Part shown: positions 19,677-28,519 of the stretch, piece by piece
Layout of the letters: each line of letters begins with the position of its first letter
Position numbering within the stretch: position 1 is the stretch's first letter
Assembly (NCBI RefSeq): GCF_900120175.1
Contig: NZ_FQLF01000002.1
Coordinates: 1,302,001 to 1,366,000 of the forward strand
Direction: 5' to 3'
Source: Oceanicoccus sp. KOV_DT_Chl
Lineage (GTDB): Bacteria > Pseudomonadota > Gammaproteobacteria > Pseudomonadales > Dasaniaceae
Length of the DNA: 64,000 nt
Notes under the pieces: model-generated
Told to the model about the DNA's origin: nothing
Seen by the model: the letters and a program-made list of their open reading frames with translations, nothing else
The model's database searches: none
Translations under genes and position numbers: made by a program

Positions 19677-20823
19677 CTGCTGGAAAAAATGTACTGCTGC
19701 ACTGCTAACACTTAGCCTTACTGGCGCCGCAATCGCGGCGGTACTGCCTGAAGAACGCGGCGATGTGATGTATCACCGCTACGAAGGTGGTGGTATTACC
19801 ATTGACGGTCCTTCGGTATTAGTCAGAAAAAACTTTAAAGATACTTATTCCCTCAGCGCCAACTACTATGTTGATAAAGTTAGCAGCGCGTCCATCGATG
19901 TAGTCACCAGTGGTGCCAGTGCTTATTCAGAAGAGCGCACCGAATATTCATTTAGCGGCGACTACCTTTATGACCGCAGCCTATTAAGTGCCGGCTTTAC
20001 CAGCAGTGAAGAAAACGATTATCAAGCAGAAACATTTTTTGTTGGTGTCAGCCAGGATATGTTCGGCGACTTAACCACGGTCAGTTTTGGTTACGCGCGT
20101 GGCAACGACACAGTGGAACAAACCGGTAACGACGATTTTCAGGAAGAAGTTGATCGTCAAAATTATCGCTTAGGTATCAGCCAAATACTCACCCCCAACT
20201 TACTGATGGCGGTAAATTATGAATCGATTACCGATGAAGGTTTTCTCAACAACCCTTACCGCAATTACCGTTACTTAGTCGACCCCAACGACCCGGCACT
20301 CGGCTACCAGCAAGAGCAGGAAGTGTATCCCAATACCCGTACCAGCGACGCACTGGCGTTACGGTTTTCGTATTACCTACCCTACCGTGCTGCTCTCAAA
20401 GCCGAGTACCGATTTTTTACCGACGACTGGGGCATTGATGCCGACACATTCCAATTAAGTTACACCCACCCTTTTGGTCAGCATTGGATTGTGGATGTGA
20501 AATACCGTTTTTATCAACAGGGCCAAGCGGACTTTTACAGCGATTTATTTCAAACCCAATCACTGGATAGAAAAGATTACCGCGCGAGAGATAAAGAACT
20601 CAGTGAGTTTGACAGCAACATGTACAGCGTTGGTGTGAGTTATCAGCTGCCTGAGTTCAGTTCAGCTATCGAGAAAAGTAAAATTTCTTTACAGTGGGAT
20701 TATATTCAATACGAGTATAATAATTTTTCTGATCTACAAGATATCAACAGCGTAGTCGGTGAAGAAGAGCTTTACAGTTTTGATGCTGATGTTATCAAAT
20801 TGTATTTTAGTATTTGGTACTGA
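19663..20823 (+). CDS. DUF3570 outer-membrane protein
   Basis: The start is GTG 19663 because GGAGG (19653-19657) sits 5 bases upstream; a longer GTG-start form from 19627 would include residues without a signal. The signal peptide (CWKKCTAALLTLSLTGAAIAA) precedes a beta-rich protein of 386 residues ending LYFSIWY, as in outer-membrane barrels. The family region SIDVVTSGASAYSEERTEY (residues 78-96) holds D79-VVT-SGAS86, which resembles the ApbE acceptor motif [S/T]GA[S/T]. The gene overlaps DUF4266 by 14 bases and faces apbE. Function is unknown; a flavinylated barrel is a testable idea. Confidence 0.88.
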   Translation: MVVTNCWKKCTAALLTLSLTGAAIAAVLPEERGDVMYHRYEGGGITIDGPSVLVRKNFKDTYSLSANYYVDKVSSASIDVVTSGASAYSEERTEYSFSGDYLYDRSLLSAGFTSSEENDYQAETFFVGVSQDMFGDLTTVSFGYARGNDTVEQTGNDDFQEEVDRQNYRLGISQILTPNLLMAVNYESITDEGFLNNPYRNYRYLVDPNDPALGYQQEQEVYPNTRTSDALALRFSYYLPYRAALKAEYRFFTDDWGIDADTFQLSYTHPFGQHWIVDVKYRFYQQGQADFYSDLFQTQSLDRKDYRARDKELSEFDSNMYSVGVSYQLPEFSSAIEKSKISLQWDYIQYEYNNFSDLQDINSVVGEEELYSFDADVIKLYFSIWY

Positions 20824-20842
20824 TTGCAATTTTTTACGGGGG

Positions 20843-21832
20843 CTACTCGCCCCCCGACATCAACAACTCCTTCGAATAATGCAACTTGCCACTACCATCA
20901 ATAATAATCGCATCAATCCCCGGCAGGCGATTCACCAAGGCCAAACCTTTTTCAATACCCAATACAAACACTGTTGTTGATAGCGCATCACTATCCACCG
21001 CCAATGGCGCCAGTATAGAAACACTTTGTATCGCCTCAACAGACTTGCCAGAACGCGGGTCAAGAATATGGTGATAACGCACACCGTCCTCAATATAAAA
21101 ACGCTCATAATCACCAGAGGTTGATAAAGCAGTATTCGACAAGGGGATTTTGACCGCCTGCTCATTGGCTGCGCGCGGGTGTTTAATGCCGATCACCCAG
21201 GGCCGATCACCGCGATCACCCAACATGCGGCTATCTCCCCCCGCCGACACTACCGCCGCCTGAATACCTTGTTGTTGCAAAATAGCGATGCCGCGATCAA
21301 CCGCATGACCCTTGGCAATCCCGCCTAAATCGATACGCATACCGGGGTGAGAAAAACTAACCGTTACATTTTTTTGATCAAGTAACACCCCGTTAAAATC
21401 AATCAACGCCGCTGCTTGCTGCAAGGTTTTTTCATCAGGACGCTGCCCGGCTCGGTAATCGTAAAGCTGCCCAGCAGAAGCAAAAGTGATATCAAACGCG
21501 CCGTCACTGATGCGTGAATACCACAGCGCTTTTTCGATCAGGGAAAATAATTCCGTTGAAACGTTCACCGGTTTATCAGCCGCCAGCTTATTTAAGCGGG
21601 CCAGCTCACTGCTTTCTTTGTACGGGCTCATCAACGCATCAATGCGCCGCATTTCCACCATCACCGCTTCGATGGCCTGCTCACCGCCAGCACCGGTGTC
21701 CGCCCATAACTCCACCGCGACCTCGGTACCCATAATGGCTTCTGTGCGCTGTACCCATTCCGCATTCACTGCACTACTGAATGAGATTACAACCAACAAC
21801 CATAAGCGCTTACTTATCCGCCCCACAATCAC
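20843..21832 (-). CDS. apbE: FAD:protein FMN transferase
   Basis: This 329-residue protein has a signal peptide (LWLLVVISFSSAVNA). Family motifs are in order: MGTEVAVEL, DLGGIAKGHAVDR, SAGGDSRMLG, NTALSTSGDYERF, HHILDPRSGK and the metal/FAD-binding DSDALSTTVFVLG. ApbE covalently attaches FMN from FAD to Thr/Ser of exported or membrane proteins. It is convergent with DUF3570, with 19 bases between stops. Likely targets are in the plus operon, DUF3570 first. It may also serve Nqr/Rnf elsewhere in the genome. Confidence 0.95.
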   Translation of the reverse strand: MIVGRISKRLWLLVVISFSSAVNAEWVQRTEAIMGTEVAVELWADTGAGGEQAIEAVMVEMRRIDALMSPYKESSELARLNKLAADKPVNVSTELFSLIEKALWYSRISDGAFDITFASAGQLYDYRAGQRPDEKTLQQAAALIDFNGVLLDQKNVTVSFSHPGMRIDLGGIAKGHAVDRGIAILQQQGIQAAVVSAGGDSRMLGDRGDRPWVIGIKHPRAANEQAVKIPLSNTALSTSGDYERFYIEDGVRYHHILDPRSGKSVEAIQSVSILAPLAVDSDALSTTVFVLGIEKGLALVNRLPGIDAIIIDGSGKLHYSKELLMSGGE

Positions 21833-21867
21833 TTCCCCTCAAAAACAATGTTAGATTATAGATGCTA

Positions 21868-21907
<40 letters not shown>

Positions 21908-21950
21908 AAAATTCTAGCACCTAGCCTCTCGTATCTAACTTCTAATCTTC

Positions 21951-21992
21951 TAGCATCTAGCATCTAGCATCTAGCATCTAGCATCTAGCATC
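21951..21992. repeat. TAGCATC heptamer tandem repeat, 6 units
   Basis: Six exact TAGCATC copies lie 43 bases after the GATACGA array. The spacer holds single diverged units of both (CTAGCAC, CTCGTATC), which suggests growth by slippage from a common seed. Confidence 0.95.
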
Positions 21993-22141
21993 TCAAGTAT
22001 TTCCCTTTCCCCAAAAAAATCACCCACAACATTGCGGCAAACCTTGCAACGTGGCACTCTCACCACCATCGTAACTATTCCTATCCGCACCAATCCACAG
22101 CAATAGTTGCCACCCAACAAACAACAGGACGGAGACCTGCC

Positions 22142-23107
22142 ATGACTGCCTACGACGATAACAGCCTCAGTATCGGCCAGACCCCATTGGTCAAAATTAA
22201 TCGCATTGGTAACGGTAATATCTACGCCAAAATCGAAAGCCGCAATCCCGCCAACTCGGTGAAATGCCGTATTGGCGCCAATATGATCTGGCAAGCTGAA
22301 AAAGAGGGCGCCTTAAAACCCGGCATGGAAATTGTTGAACCCACCAGCGGCAATACCGGTATCGCGCTGTGCTTTGTCGCCGCCAGCAAAGGCTACTCCA
22401 TCACGCTGGTAATGCCCCATACCATGAGCCTCGAACGGCGCCAGTTAATGAAGGCGCTGGGTGCCAACATTATTATCACTGACGCCGCCAAGGGCATGAA
22501 ATTATGTATAGAAACCGCTCAGTCGATGGTGGCGCAAGCACCGGACAAACGCTGGATGCCCAGCCAATTCGACAACCCCGCCAACCCCGCTATTCACGAG
22601 CGCACCACCGGCCCTGAAATCTGGGAAGACACTAACGGCGGCATCGATATACTGGTGAGCGGCGTCGGCACCGGCGGTACCCTCACCGGTATTTCCCGCT
22701 ATATCAAAAACACCAAGGGCAAGGCAATCACTTCGGTCGCGGTAGAGCCCATCACCACCACCATGATTACCGCCGCCAAAGCCGGCATGGAACCCAGCCA
22801 CGCGCCGCATAAAATTCAAGGCATTGGTGCCGGTTTTGTGCCCGCCAATTTAGACCTGTCGATGGTAGATGAAGTCGCGCAAGTGTCCGATGATGACGCC
22901 ATCGAATACGCCCACCGCCTGATGAAAGAAGAAGGCATTTTGGCAGGGATTTCCAGTGGCGCCGCCATGGCAGTCGCTGACCGTGTCTGCAAACAGCCCG
23001 AAAACAAAGATAAAATCATCGTAGTTATTCTACCCGACTCCGCTGAACGCTACCTTTCAACCGCATTATTCGCCGGCCAATTCAGCGATAACGAAACCGT
23101 GCAATAG
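22142..23107 (+). CDS. cysK: Cysteine synthase A (O-acetylserine sulfhydrylase)
   Basis: This 321-residue PLP enzyme joins sulfide to O-acetylserine to make cysteine. [16 protein letters not shown] holds the PLP lysine and is CysK-type ([12 protein letters not shown] as in E. coli CysK). [10 protein letters not shown] binds substrate carboxylate, [10 protein letters not shown] binds the PLP phosphate, and [11 protein letters not shown] closes the site. Length is normal. It is followed after 40 bases by a TauE/SafE-type exporter, a sulfur-related neighbour that may be co-transcribed. There is a good SD (CGGAG). Confidence 0.95.
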   Translation: MTAYDDNSLSIGQTPLVKINRIGNGNIYAKIESRNPANSVKCRIGANMIWQAEKEGALKPGMEIVEPTSGNTGIALCFVAASKGYSITLVMPHTMSLERRQLMKALGANIIITDAAKGMKLCIETAQSMVAQAPDKRWMPSQFDNPANPAIHERTTGPEIWEDTNGGIDILVSGVGTGGTLTGISRYIKNTKGKAITSVAVEPITTTMITAAKAGMEPSHAPHKIQGIGAGFVPANLDLSMVDEVAQVSDDDAIEYAHRLMKEEGILAGISSGAAMAVADRVCKQPENKDKIIVVILPDSAERYLSTALFAGQFSDNETVQ

Positions 23108-23147
23108 GACGAGTAAAGGCAGCGCTGGACAGCATTGCCTTGCTTTT

Positions 23148-23903
23148 ATGATTACCGACCCGCTCTTTTATCTGTGCGCCATCCCCGCCGTGCTGATCTT
23201 TGGCATGGCCAAAGGCGGCTTTGGCGGCGGCATTGCCGTGATCTCGGTGCCGCTGATGGCATTGGCCATTTCGCCGGTGCAAGCCGCCGCCATCCTCCTG
23301 CCCTTGTTATTAGTGATGGACGCTGTTGCCCTGTGGAGTTTTCGCGGCCAGTGGCACCGGCAAAACCTGCGCATCATGCTGCCCGCTGCAGTGCTGGGTG
23401 TCGCCATCGGCGCCCTGTTTTTTCGCTATCTGTCCGATGACGCAGTGCGCATCCTGATTGGCCTTATTTCGCTGGCCTTTTGTCTCGATTACCTGCTCAC
23501 CCGCAGCGATGGCCCGCCCAACCACCCCATAAACTCAAAGGCAGCGTGTGGGGCGCCATCGCCGGCTTCACCAGCTTCGGCATCCACGCTGGCGGCCCAC
23601 CGGCCAGTGTTTACCTACTGCCACAAAAGATGGAAAAAACCCTGCTGATGGGCACTTTCGCGGTGTTTTTCGCCGTCGTCAATGTCATCAAACTGATCCC
23701 CTACGCCTGGCTTGGGCAATTTGATCACAGCAATTTAATGACGTCGTTAGTCTTGCTGCCGCTAGCACCTATCGGTGTAAGACTGGGTTATGTGCTGCTG
23801 CATCGGGTCAGTCAAACACTGATCTACCGGCTGTGTTATTTCTTTTGGCGGTTGCGGGCATTAAATTATTAGCCGATGGCATTAGCGGTATCACTGGTGG
23901 TTA
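23148..23903 (+). pseudogene. TauE/SafE-family sulfite/anion exporter, two apparent frameshifts
   Basis: Two one-base losses break a normal 250-residue membrane protein. Adding a C in CCCC 23525-23528 joins GPPNHPHKLKGSVWGAIAGFTSFGIHAGGPP, and adding a T in TTT 23839-23841 restores LLAVAGIKLLADGISGITGG with its stop at 23901-23903. Family features are the N-terminal GMAKGGFGGGIAVISVPLMAL repeat and the second-half FTSFGIHAGGPP repeat; 7-8 membrane helices are expected. Such carriers export sulfite, sulfoacetate or related anions; next to cysK a sulfur role is likely. Confidence 0.8.
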
Positions 23904-24223
23904 AAGTGAAGGCCAAAATCCATCCGCGCATCCGAGACATTCTGATCATTGATTAACCAACCTGCTGACTCAAGACAGCTGTTGTTATAGGCGCTGGAAC
24001 TCTCGCGGCTAGCGCCGTATAATGCGCGGCGTTTTAGCCTAACCCTTTATTTGGAAACACCATATCTACAAAGGGATACAATTAGGGCATCGAAACAAAA
24101 CAGTTCCAAGCTGTATAAATTTGGGCCTTTAGCGGGGCACGTAGTGCAAGGTGGAGTATCCGACTCTTAATCGGTAAATCCTCAGCAGTAAAAAATTCCG
24201 CAGTCCAAACTGCGTTAAAATTT
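23904..24223. other. Leader of the tRNA gene, with a candidate promoter and tRNA relic
   Basis: There is no protein gene. The -10-like TATAAT at 24018-24023 follows GC-rich sequence with no convincing -35. It lies about 200 bases upstream of the tRNA and 100 upstream of the tRNA relic (24124-24187), and could start a precursor containing both. Confidence 0.4.
24124..24187 (+). pseudogene. Degenerate tRNA copy exactly 100 bases upstream of the real tRNA
   Basis: It begins with the same TTTGGGCCTTTAGC as the intact tRNA and keeps the anticodon arm as TCCGACTCTTAATCGG (CTT instead of CAT). The D arm, T arm and 3' acceptor strand are lost. It looks like a decayed tandem duplicate. Confidence 0.65.
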
Positions 24224-24300
24224 GGGCCTTTAGCTCAGTTGGTTAGAGCATCCGACTCATAATCGGCAGGTCCCCAGTTCAAGTCTGGGAAGGCCCACCA
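24224..24300 (+). tRNA. tRNA with CAT anticodon, probably tRNA-Ile2, possibly tRNA-Met
   Basis: The gene is 77 bases including encoded CCA. The acceptor stem GGGCCTT/AAGGCCC and T stem CCCAG/CTGGG are perfect. The D arm GCTC..GAGC and T loop TTCAAGT are standard. Anticodon loop CTCATAA has CAT at 24258-24260. The top pair of the anticodon stem is T-C. A CAT anticodon reads Met, or Ile(AUA) when modified to lysidine; acceptor and variable region look more like Ile2 than elongator Met. Its 3' end plus flank ATTTTTCT recurs at several places to the right. Confidence 0.85.
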
Positions 24301-24416
24301 TTTTTCTATTTATAATCAATAAGTTACAAAACAATCCCAAAGTATAAAAATATCCACCCCATCCCGTGCTACCTCAGTGCTACTTTCAAGAGGCATATAC
24401 TCATTGAGACCCTTAT

Positions 24417-24488
24417 GCCTCAACAAGAAGGGGCCGTGTTGTGGCGAAGTCACGCTTTTAGCGGACCCGCTTGCTTGATTTGTTAGGC
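24417..24488 (-). other. attC-like recombination site 1 (72 bp), end of cassette array
   Basis: Read on the minus strand it starts with the R'' box GCCTAAC two bases after the stop codon of the zinc-ribbon gene and ends with the weaker R' box GTTGAGG. The inner arms CAAGCAAGCGGG and CCCCTTCTTG pair with two extrahelical bases, as in integron attC sites. It has the same length as the other two sites. Confidence 0.65.
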
Positions 24489-24490
24489 GA

Positions 24491-25393
24491 TTAACTTTGT
24501 GAATTTTGCACCCTACCACTTAAAAAACCAAAATAATTTATGCAGAACATTGCGGCAGCCAATATTTTAGAAGCCTCAGCATGTGTTAAATGCTGCTTTA
24601 GTTCACCATCATGAGCCATCTGATTTCTCAGGCTCCACAACCTTATAACTAACTCGGTAATTTCATTATTGAGTGTTGGGATATTGTGAGTTTTACAAAT
24701 AAGCGGAAGTATTACCTCTAGAGATAGTCTTTTTGAAGGCTTCAAATTATCAGGTAAGTTCGAAGCCTGTAAAGAATAAGCTGTAACTCTTTCAATGGAG
24801 TATTCAAGAGCTACTGCACAAGGGATTATCATTTCACTAAATTTATCTAGCATGAACAGTTCGTATGCATTGGCAAGATTTGTAAATGGTGTCTGCTCTT
24901 GAGATTTGGGAATGTATGTAACGCTCATGCTTACATCATGATGCCCCCCCACTTCATTTCCACTTTTTGGCATGGGCTTACCAAAAAAAGTCATTTTATT
25001 AGTGGTTCGATGTTGTATCGGTTGGTTTCCATGCATTTCAATAGGCCAACCAGCCCCTGCAAAAGGTGTGTAAACCACATAAATCAGCTTGGCATCGTCT
25101 GGAACTCCATAGTCGGTTAAATCTACTTCTACGGTTTTATTTGGTGGTAACTGGAAAGTGAAGCTGACATCTTCCCCTCCAATAAATGCAGCCCCCTTAT
25201 TTCTAAATAGCTGCGCTTTTTTCTGAAGTAATTCAATTGCATGTGACCAGACATCTATTTTTTGGCCGCAGGTAGGACACTCTCTGGTTATCCCCTCAAA
25301 ATATAACTCAGGAAAAAAATCTTCGAGGCGTAGAACACTCCCACAATTATTTCTACAAACCAAAGCGGGAGGGGTTTTAAATATACGCTCCAT
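24491..25393 (-). CDS. Cassette 3: zinc-ribbon protein with HEPN-like C-terminus
   Basis: This 300-residue protein of unknown family starts 10 bases after the R' box of attC site 2 and stops 2 bases before the R'' box of site 1, which is the standard layout of a gene cassette. An N-terminal zinc ribbon is formed by Cys13, Cys17, Cys39 and Cys42 (CRNNC, CPTC). The middle is beta-rich (70-150). The last third is helical with RNQMAH (Arg256-His261), matching the R-x4-H active-site motif of HEPN ribonucleases. It is AT-rich relative to flanks. RNase activity is inference. Confidence 0.75.
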   Translation of the reverse strand: MERIFKTPPALVCRNNCGSVLRLEDFFPELYFEGITRECPTCGQKIDVWSHAIELLQKKAQLFRNKGAAFIGGEDVSFTFQLPPNKTVEVDLTDYGVPDDAKLIYVVYTPFAGAGWPIEMHGNQPIQHRTTNKMTFFGKPMPKSGNEVGGHHDVSMSVTYIPKSQEQTPFTNLANAYELFMLDKFSEMIIPCAVALEYSIERVTAYSLQASNLPDNLKPSKRLSLEVILPLICKTHNIPTLNNEITELVIRLWSLRNQMAHDGELKQHLTHAEASKILAAAMFCINYFGFLSGRVQNSQS

Positions 25394-25402
25394 ATTATTT
25401 TC

Positions 25403-25474
25403 GCCTAACGCCGCGCTCTGCGGAAATTTAGGAGCGCTAGCGAGTAAATTTTCCGTAGCAGCGCCTTGTTATGT
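25403..25474 (-). other. attC-like recombination site 2 (72 bp)
   Basis: On the minus strand it has R'' ACATAAC, L'' AAGGCGCTGCTACGG, a central AT-rich loop, L' CCGCAGAGCGCGGC and R' GTTAGGC. The arms pair with unpaired bases. Arms are nearly identical to site 3, the usual sign of a single integron's cassette array. Confidence 0.85.
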
Positions 25475-25549
25475 GCGATGTCACTTGAACTGAAGGCTCG
25501 TTTCGTCTGAATAAAAACATTGTCTTTTTCTCTAGCATCTAACATCTTA

Positions 25550-28363
25550 TCAAAATCCGTACTTTTCCTTCCTAAGTTTGAAGGCTCTCTCTCCACCTTC
25601 CATGATGGATGTTATTTCGTTTCTAATTTCTTGTTTGTCTATCGACCCTTCGTATTTAATATGGCCTTTCGTTTGCTCGCTCGTTTCGTTGTAGTCACAA
25701 CAAATGACTAGTTCCGAATCTCCATTTACTACAAGATTTGCATTATGACTACTTATAATAATTTGCCTTTTCTTTTTTGATCCCCACAAATTTTTGATGA
25801 TCTTTTCAACAGCTCTGTTATCAATATCATCTTCTGGCTGATCAATAATTAAAGGAAATCCATCTTGATTAAGAAGAACATTCAGTAATGCGGTGGCTTG
25901 CTGGCCAGCTGATGCCTCTTCAAATGGTATTTCATCACCCATTTCGTTGTTGGTTTGATAGGAAAACTTGGGAAGGAAATCAAGCTTAATAGAAGCAAGC
26001 CTTAAAAGACCCTCACTGGCTAACGCCTCTGATATTTTTCTTCTATTTGCAGGGCTGAAACCTGAACTATCCAGAACTGGAGTATGAGGCAACTCATCTT
26101 TAACTTCAGGTGCAGAGTTAAATTCGCTCAGTGCTTTTAGTTCATATATTACTTCATACCATTTTTTTAGTGGCGTAGACGAATTGGCCACTAAGTCAGT
26201 TAGTTTCTCTGTTCTGGTCTTGTTGATATTTAAGCTATACGCAGAGAAAACTGAATTAATTTCTTCGCACATTTTTTCAACATCAATTGTTTTTGTAAAA
26301 TCAGCCTTAATTAGACCATCAGATAACCGCGTAAATACATTGGTTGATTCCTTCAGCTTATCGGTTTTTGATATTTGTAGATCGATGTAATTTTTATATA
26401 GATCATCAAAACCCTCATCTGTCATATCCACTTCTGATAACAGAGATCTTTTCTGCCTAATTACCAATTCAAGCTTGTCTATTTTTTGCTCTAATTCTTT
26501 AATAGCAGTCAAGGTTGATTGGCTAGATGTTGATTTATCCTTTGCTTTCTTGTATTCCAGTTCAAATGCATTTCTGACCGTAAGCCATGTGCCATGTAGC
26601 TCCTCGTATCTTAGAGTTGAGTCGGACTGTAACTGCTCTAGCTCTTTAACCTTTATTAGCGCTTCATTAAAGAATTTGTTTCGTGATTCCTTTAAATTTT
26701 TCAGCACCTCTGTATTTTCAAATGCTGGAGGGCTATCACTTTCCTTGCCGATATATTTTTCTAGCAGCTCCTTGAAAGGTCGGATGCTTTCTTTGATCGT
26801 TGAATACTCAAGTGCAATCTCATCAAAATAATTCTTCTCGTTCACATAAAGCTTTGCCCTGTCTAATATTTTTTTATCATCGTCTGAAATACCTTTCAAT
26901 CCACCACGAAGTTTTTCTATCTGGGATTTGAAAGATCCAATCTCAATCTCATTTTTCTTCAGATCGGTATAGAGCCCTTTGCTTTTTGCTAGCTTTTGGT
27001 AAGCGGATTTAACTCGATCTAAAGCCTCGCCAACCTTTAAATCTATATCCTCGATTTCTTTTGAGATGGGCTGTTCAATAAATCGCTTTAACTCGTCCGA
27101 TCGAACGGAAATACTGCTTAGTTGTTTCTGACTATAGGCTTGAATGGGTAATAGCTCCTTAATCTGACTTGGTCTGACCGACTCAAATTCACCTTCTCCA
27201 ATTTTCAGCAGTACATCCTCCGACTTTGGGTTTCTTTTAACTATGTGTCGAGTCCCATTAACTAGGAAGAAAACTCTTACCTCACCATCCACATCTTTGA
27301 GAGTTTTGTCTATTAGTGTATTACGTCGCTTTAATATATCGGATTGGACTCCATCTTTTCCAAACCCTTCAGTTTGGTCACATAAAGCCCATCTTAAGTA
27401 TTCCAATATCGTGGATTTTCCTGTTCCTCTACCTCCAATTATTGAATTAAGTTGTGGGTTTAAGTCCAAATCGAACTTTGACAAAAAAGAGGAGTTAGTG
27501 ACGTTAATCTTTTCAATGAAAATGTTTGGTAGATCAGGCTCAACCAAACTTATCCTTGACTCTTTCGCGAGACATGCCTGACGCAAAGCCTCTGCCGTTG
27601 GCTCACGCCACTTTATCCATGTAGCCGTGTCGAGTTCGGCAAGCGTTTTATCCGCCCTATAGTCAGTTGTTTGTATAACGGCAAGAGATTTAAACCCCCA
27701 AGCTTCAACCTCTCCGTTAAGTATCTTGAGGTATCCCTTACCACCACCTTCGAACTTTCCGTCGACATAGCCTCCAACGCTAGGCATTTTGGCATAGGCT
27801 TCGTGAAACCCTTCCCTCATCAAAGTCTTGTGGCCGCTTTCCTTTACGTGCGGTAAAAAGATGTATCGACCTTTAACACCGTCAGTTCCATCTAACTTTT
27901 TATATATATCGCTAATACTGTTTATGGTATCGCTGGGGATTGCAACTGTTTGGTTGGTCTTTGAATCGGCCCGAGGTGCTTGAGCTAATGAAAGCGATCC
28001 AAGAACAGTAGGAAACAACGTTTCCGGGAAATTGGCATCGAGTATTAATAGCCCCTGCATCGGGGGCTGATGAAATGTCAGCTCTATTCCTGGGAAAACC
28101 ACTAGCTGTTGATGATTGGGAATTAGATTTCCATCTTCGTCCAATTCTGCCTTTGCTGCAGCTTTGATATATTCAAAAAAGACCATGTCATGATGGTCAG
28201 TTATAGCTACTGCATTTACTCCAGCCACTCGGCATTCTTTAACGAAGGCTTTTGAGTATGTCTCACGCTCTTCTTCCGTAACACAATTGTTACCTTTCCA
28301 ATTTCTATCTCTAGGCGAATGAACTTGTAGATCACACTTTTTATAATGATTACCCTGATCCAT
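25550..28363 (-). CDS. Cassette 2: PHP-domain plus SMC/RecN-like ATPase (TrlF-like)
   Basis: The start is ATG 28363 with AGAGGAAG upstream; an in-frame ATG at 28378 lacks a site. The protein is 937 residues. The N-terminal PHP phosphoesterase domain shows CDLQVHS (11-16), ITDHHD (54-59) and GIEL; PHP enzymes bind metals and cleave phosphate esters. Walker A GGRGTGKS (310-317) follows, then long coiled coils (about 430-750). ABC-type signature SAGQQATALL, Walker B LIIDQPEDDID and SSHNANLV are near the end. This is the architecture of TrlF-type ATPases often found in defence islands. It is flanked by attC sites and is a very large cassette. Confidence 0.85.
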   Translation of the reverse strand: MDQGNHYKKCDLQVHSPRDRNWKGNNCVTEEERETYSKAFVKECRVAGVNAVAITDHHDMVFFEYIKAAAKAELDEDGNLIPNHQQLVVFPGIELTFHQPPMQGLLILDANFPETLFPTVLGSLSLAQAPRADSKTNQTVAIPSDTINSISDIYKKLDGTDGVKGRYIFLPHVKESGHKTLMREGFHEAYAKMPSVGGYVDGKFEGGGKGYLKILNGEVEAWGFKSLAVIQTTDYRADKTLAELDTATWIKWREPTAEALRQACLAKESRISLVEPDLPNIFIEKINVTNSSFLSKFDLDLNPQLNSIIGGRGTGKSTILEYLRWALCDQTEGFGKDGVQSDILKRRNTLIDKTLKDVDGEVRVFFLVNGTRHIVKRNPKSEDVLLKIGEGEFESVRPSQIKELLPIQAYSQKQLSSISVRSDELKRFIEQPISKEIEDIDLKVGEALDRVKSAYQKLAKSKGLYTDLKKNEIEIGSFKSQIEKLRGGLKGISDDDKKILDRAKLYVNEKNYFDEIALEYSTIKESIRPFKELLEKYIGKESDSPPAFENTEVLKNLKESRNKFFNEALIKVKELEQLQSDSTLRYEELHGTWLTVRNAFELEYKKAKDKSTSSQSTLTAIKELEQKIDKLELVIRQKRSLLSEVDMTDEGFDDLYKNYIDLQISKTDKLKESTNVFTRLSDGLIKADFTKTIDVEKMCEEINSVFSAYSLNINKTRTEKLTDLVANSSTPLKKWYEVIYELKALSEFNSAPEVKDELPHTPVLDSSGFSPANRRKISEALASEGLLRLASIKLDFLPKFSYQTNNEMGDEIPFEEASAGQQATALLNVLLNQDGFPLIIDQPEDDIDNRAVEKIIKNLWGSKKKRQIIISSHNANLVVNGDSELVICCDYNETSEQTKGHIKYEGSIDKQEIRNEITSIMEGGERAFKLRKEKYGF

Positions 28364-28447
28364 TTTACTTCCTCTCATCCATCGCTATATTTTGGGGTTA
28401 TAAAAATTACGATTTCACTTTAAGTGATGTCATGAATTGATTTAGAC

Positions 28448-28519
28448 ACATAACGCCGCGCTCTGCGGCAAGTTTGGAGCGCAGCGGAAAACTTGTCCGA
28501 CAGCAGCGCCTAGTTAAGG
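28448..28519 (-). other. attC-like recombination site 3 (72 bp)
   Basis: On the minus strand R'' CCTTAAC overlaps the TAA stop of cassette 1. L'' AGGCGCTGCTGTCGG pairs with L' CCGCAGAGCGCGGC, and R' is GTTATGT. It is highly similar to site 2 outside the loop. Confidence 0.85.

Noticed and set aside
20833-20851. GC-rich hairpin at the end of apbE as a terminator
   Set aside because: GGGGGC/GCCCCC forms a stem, but neither strand has a T-run after it and it overlaps the apbE stop.
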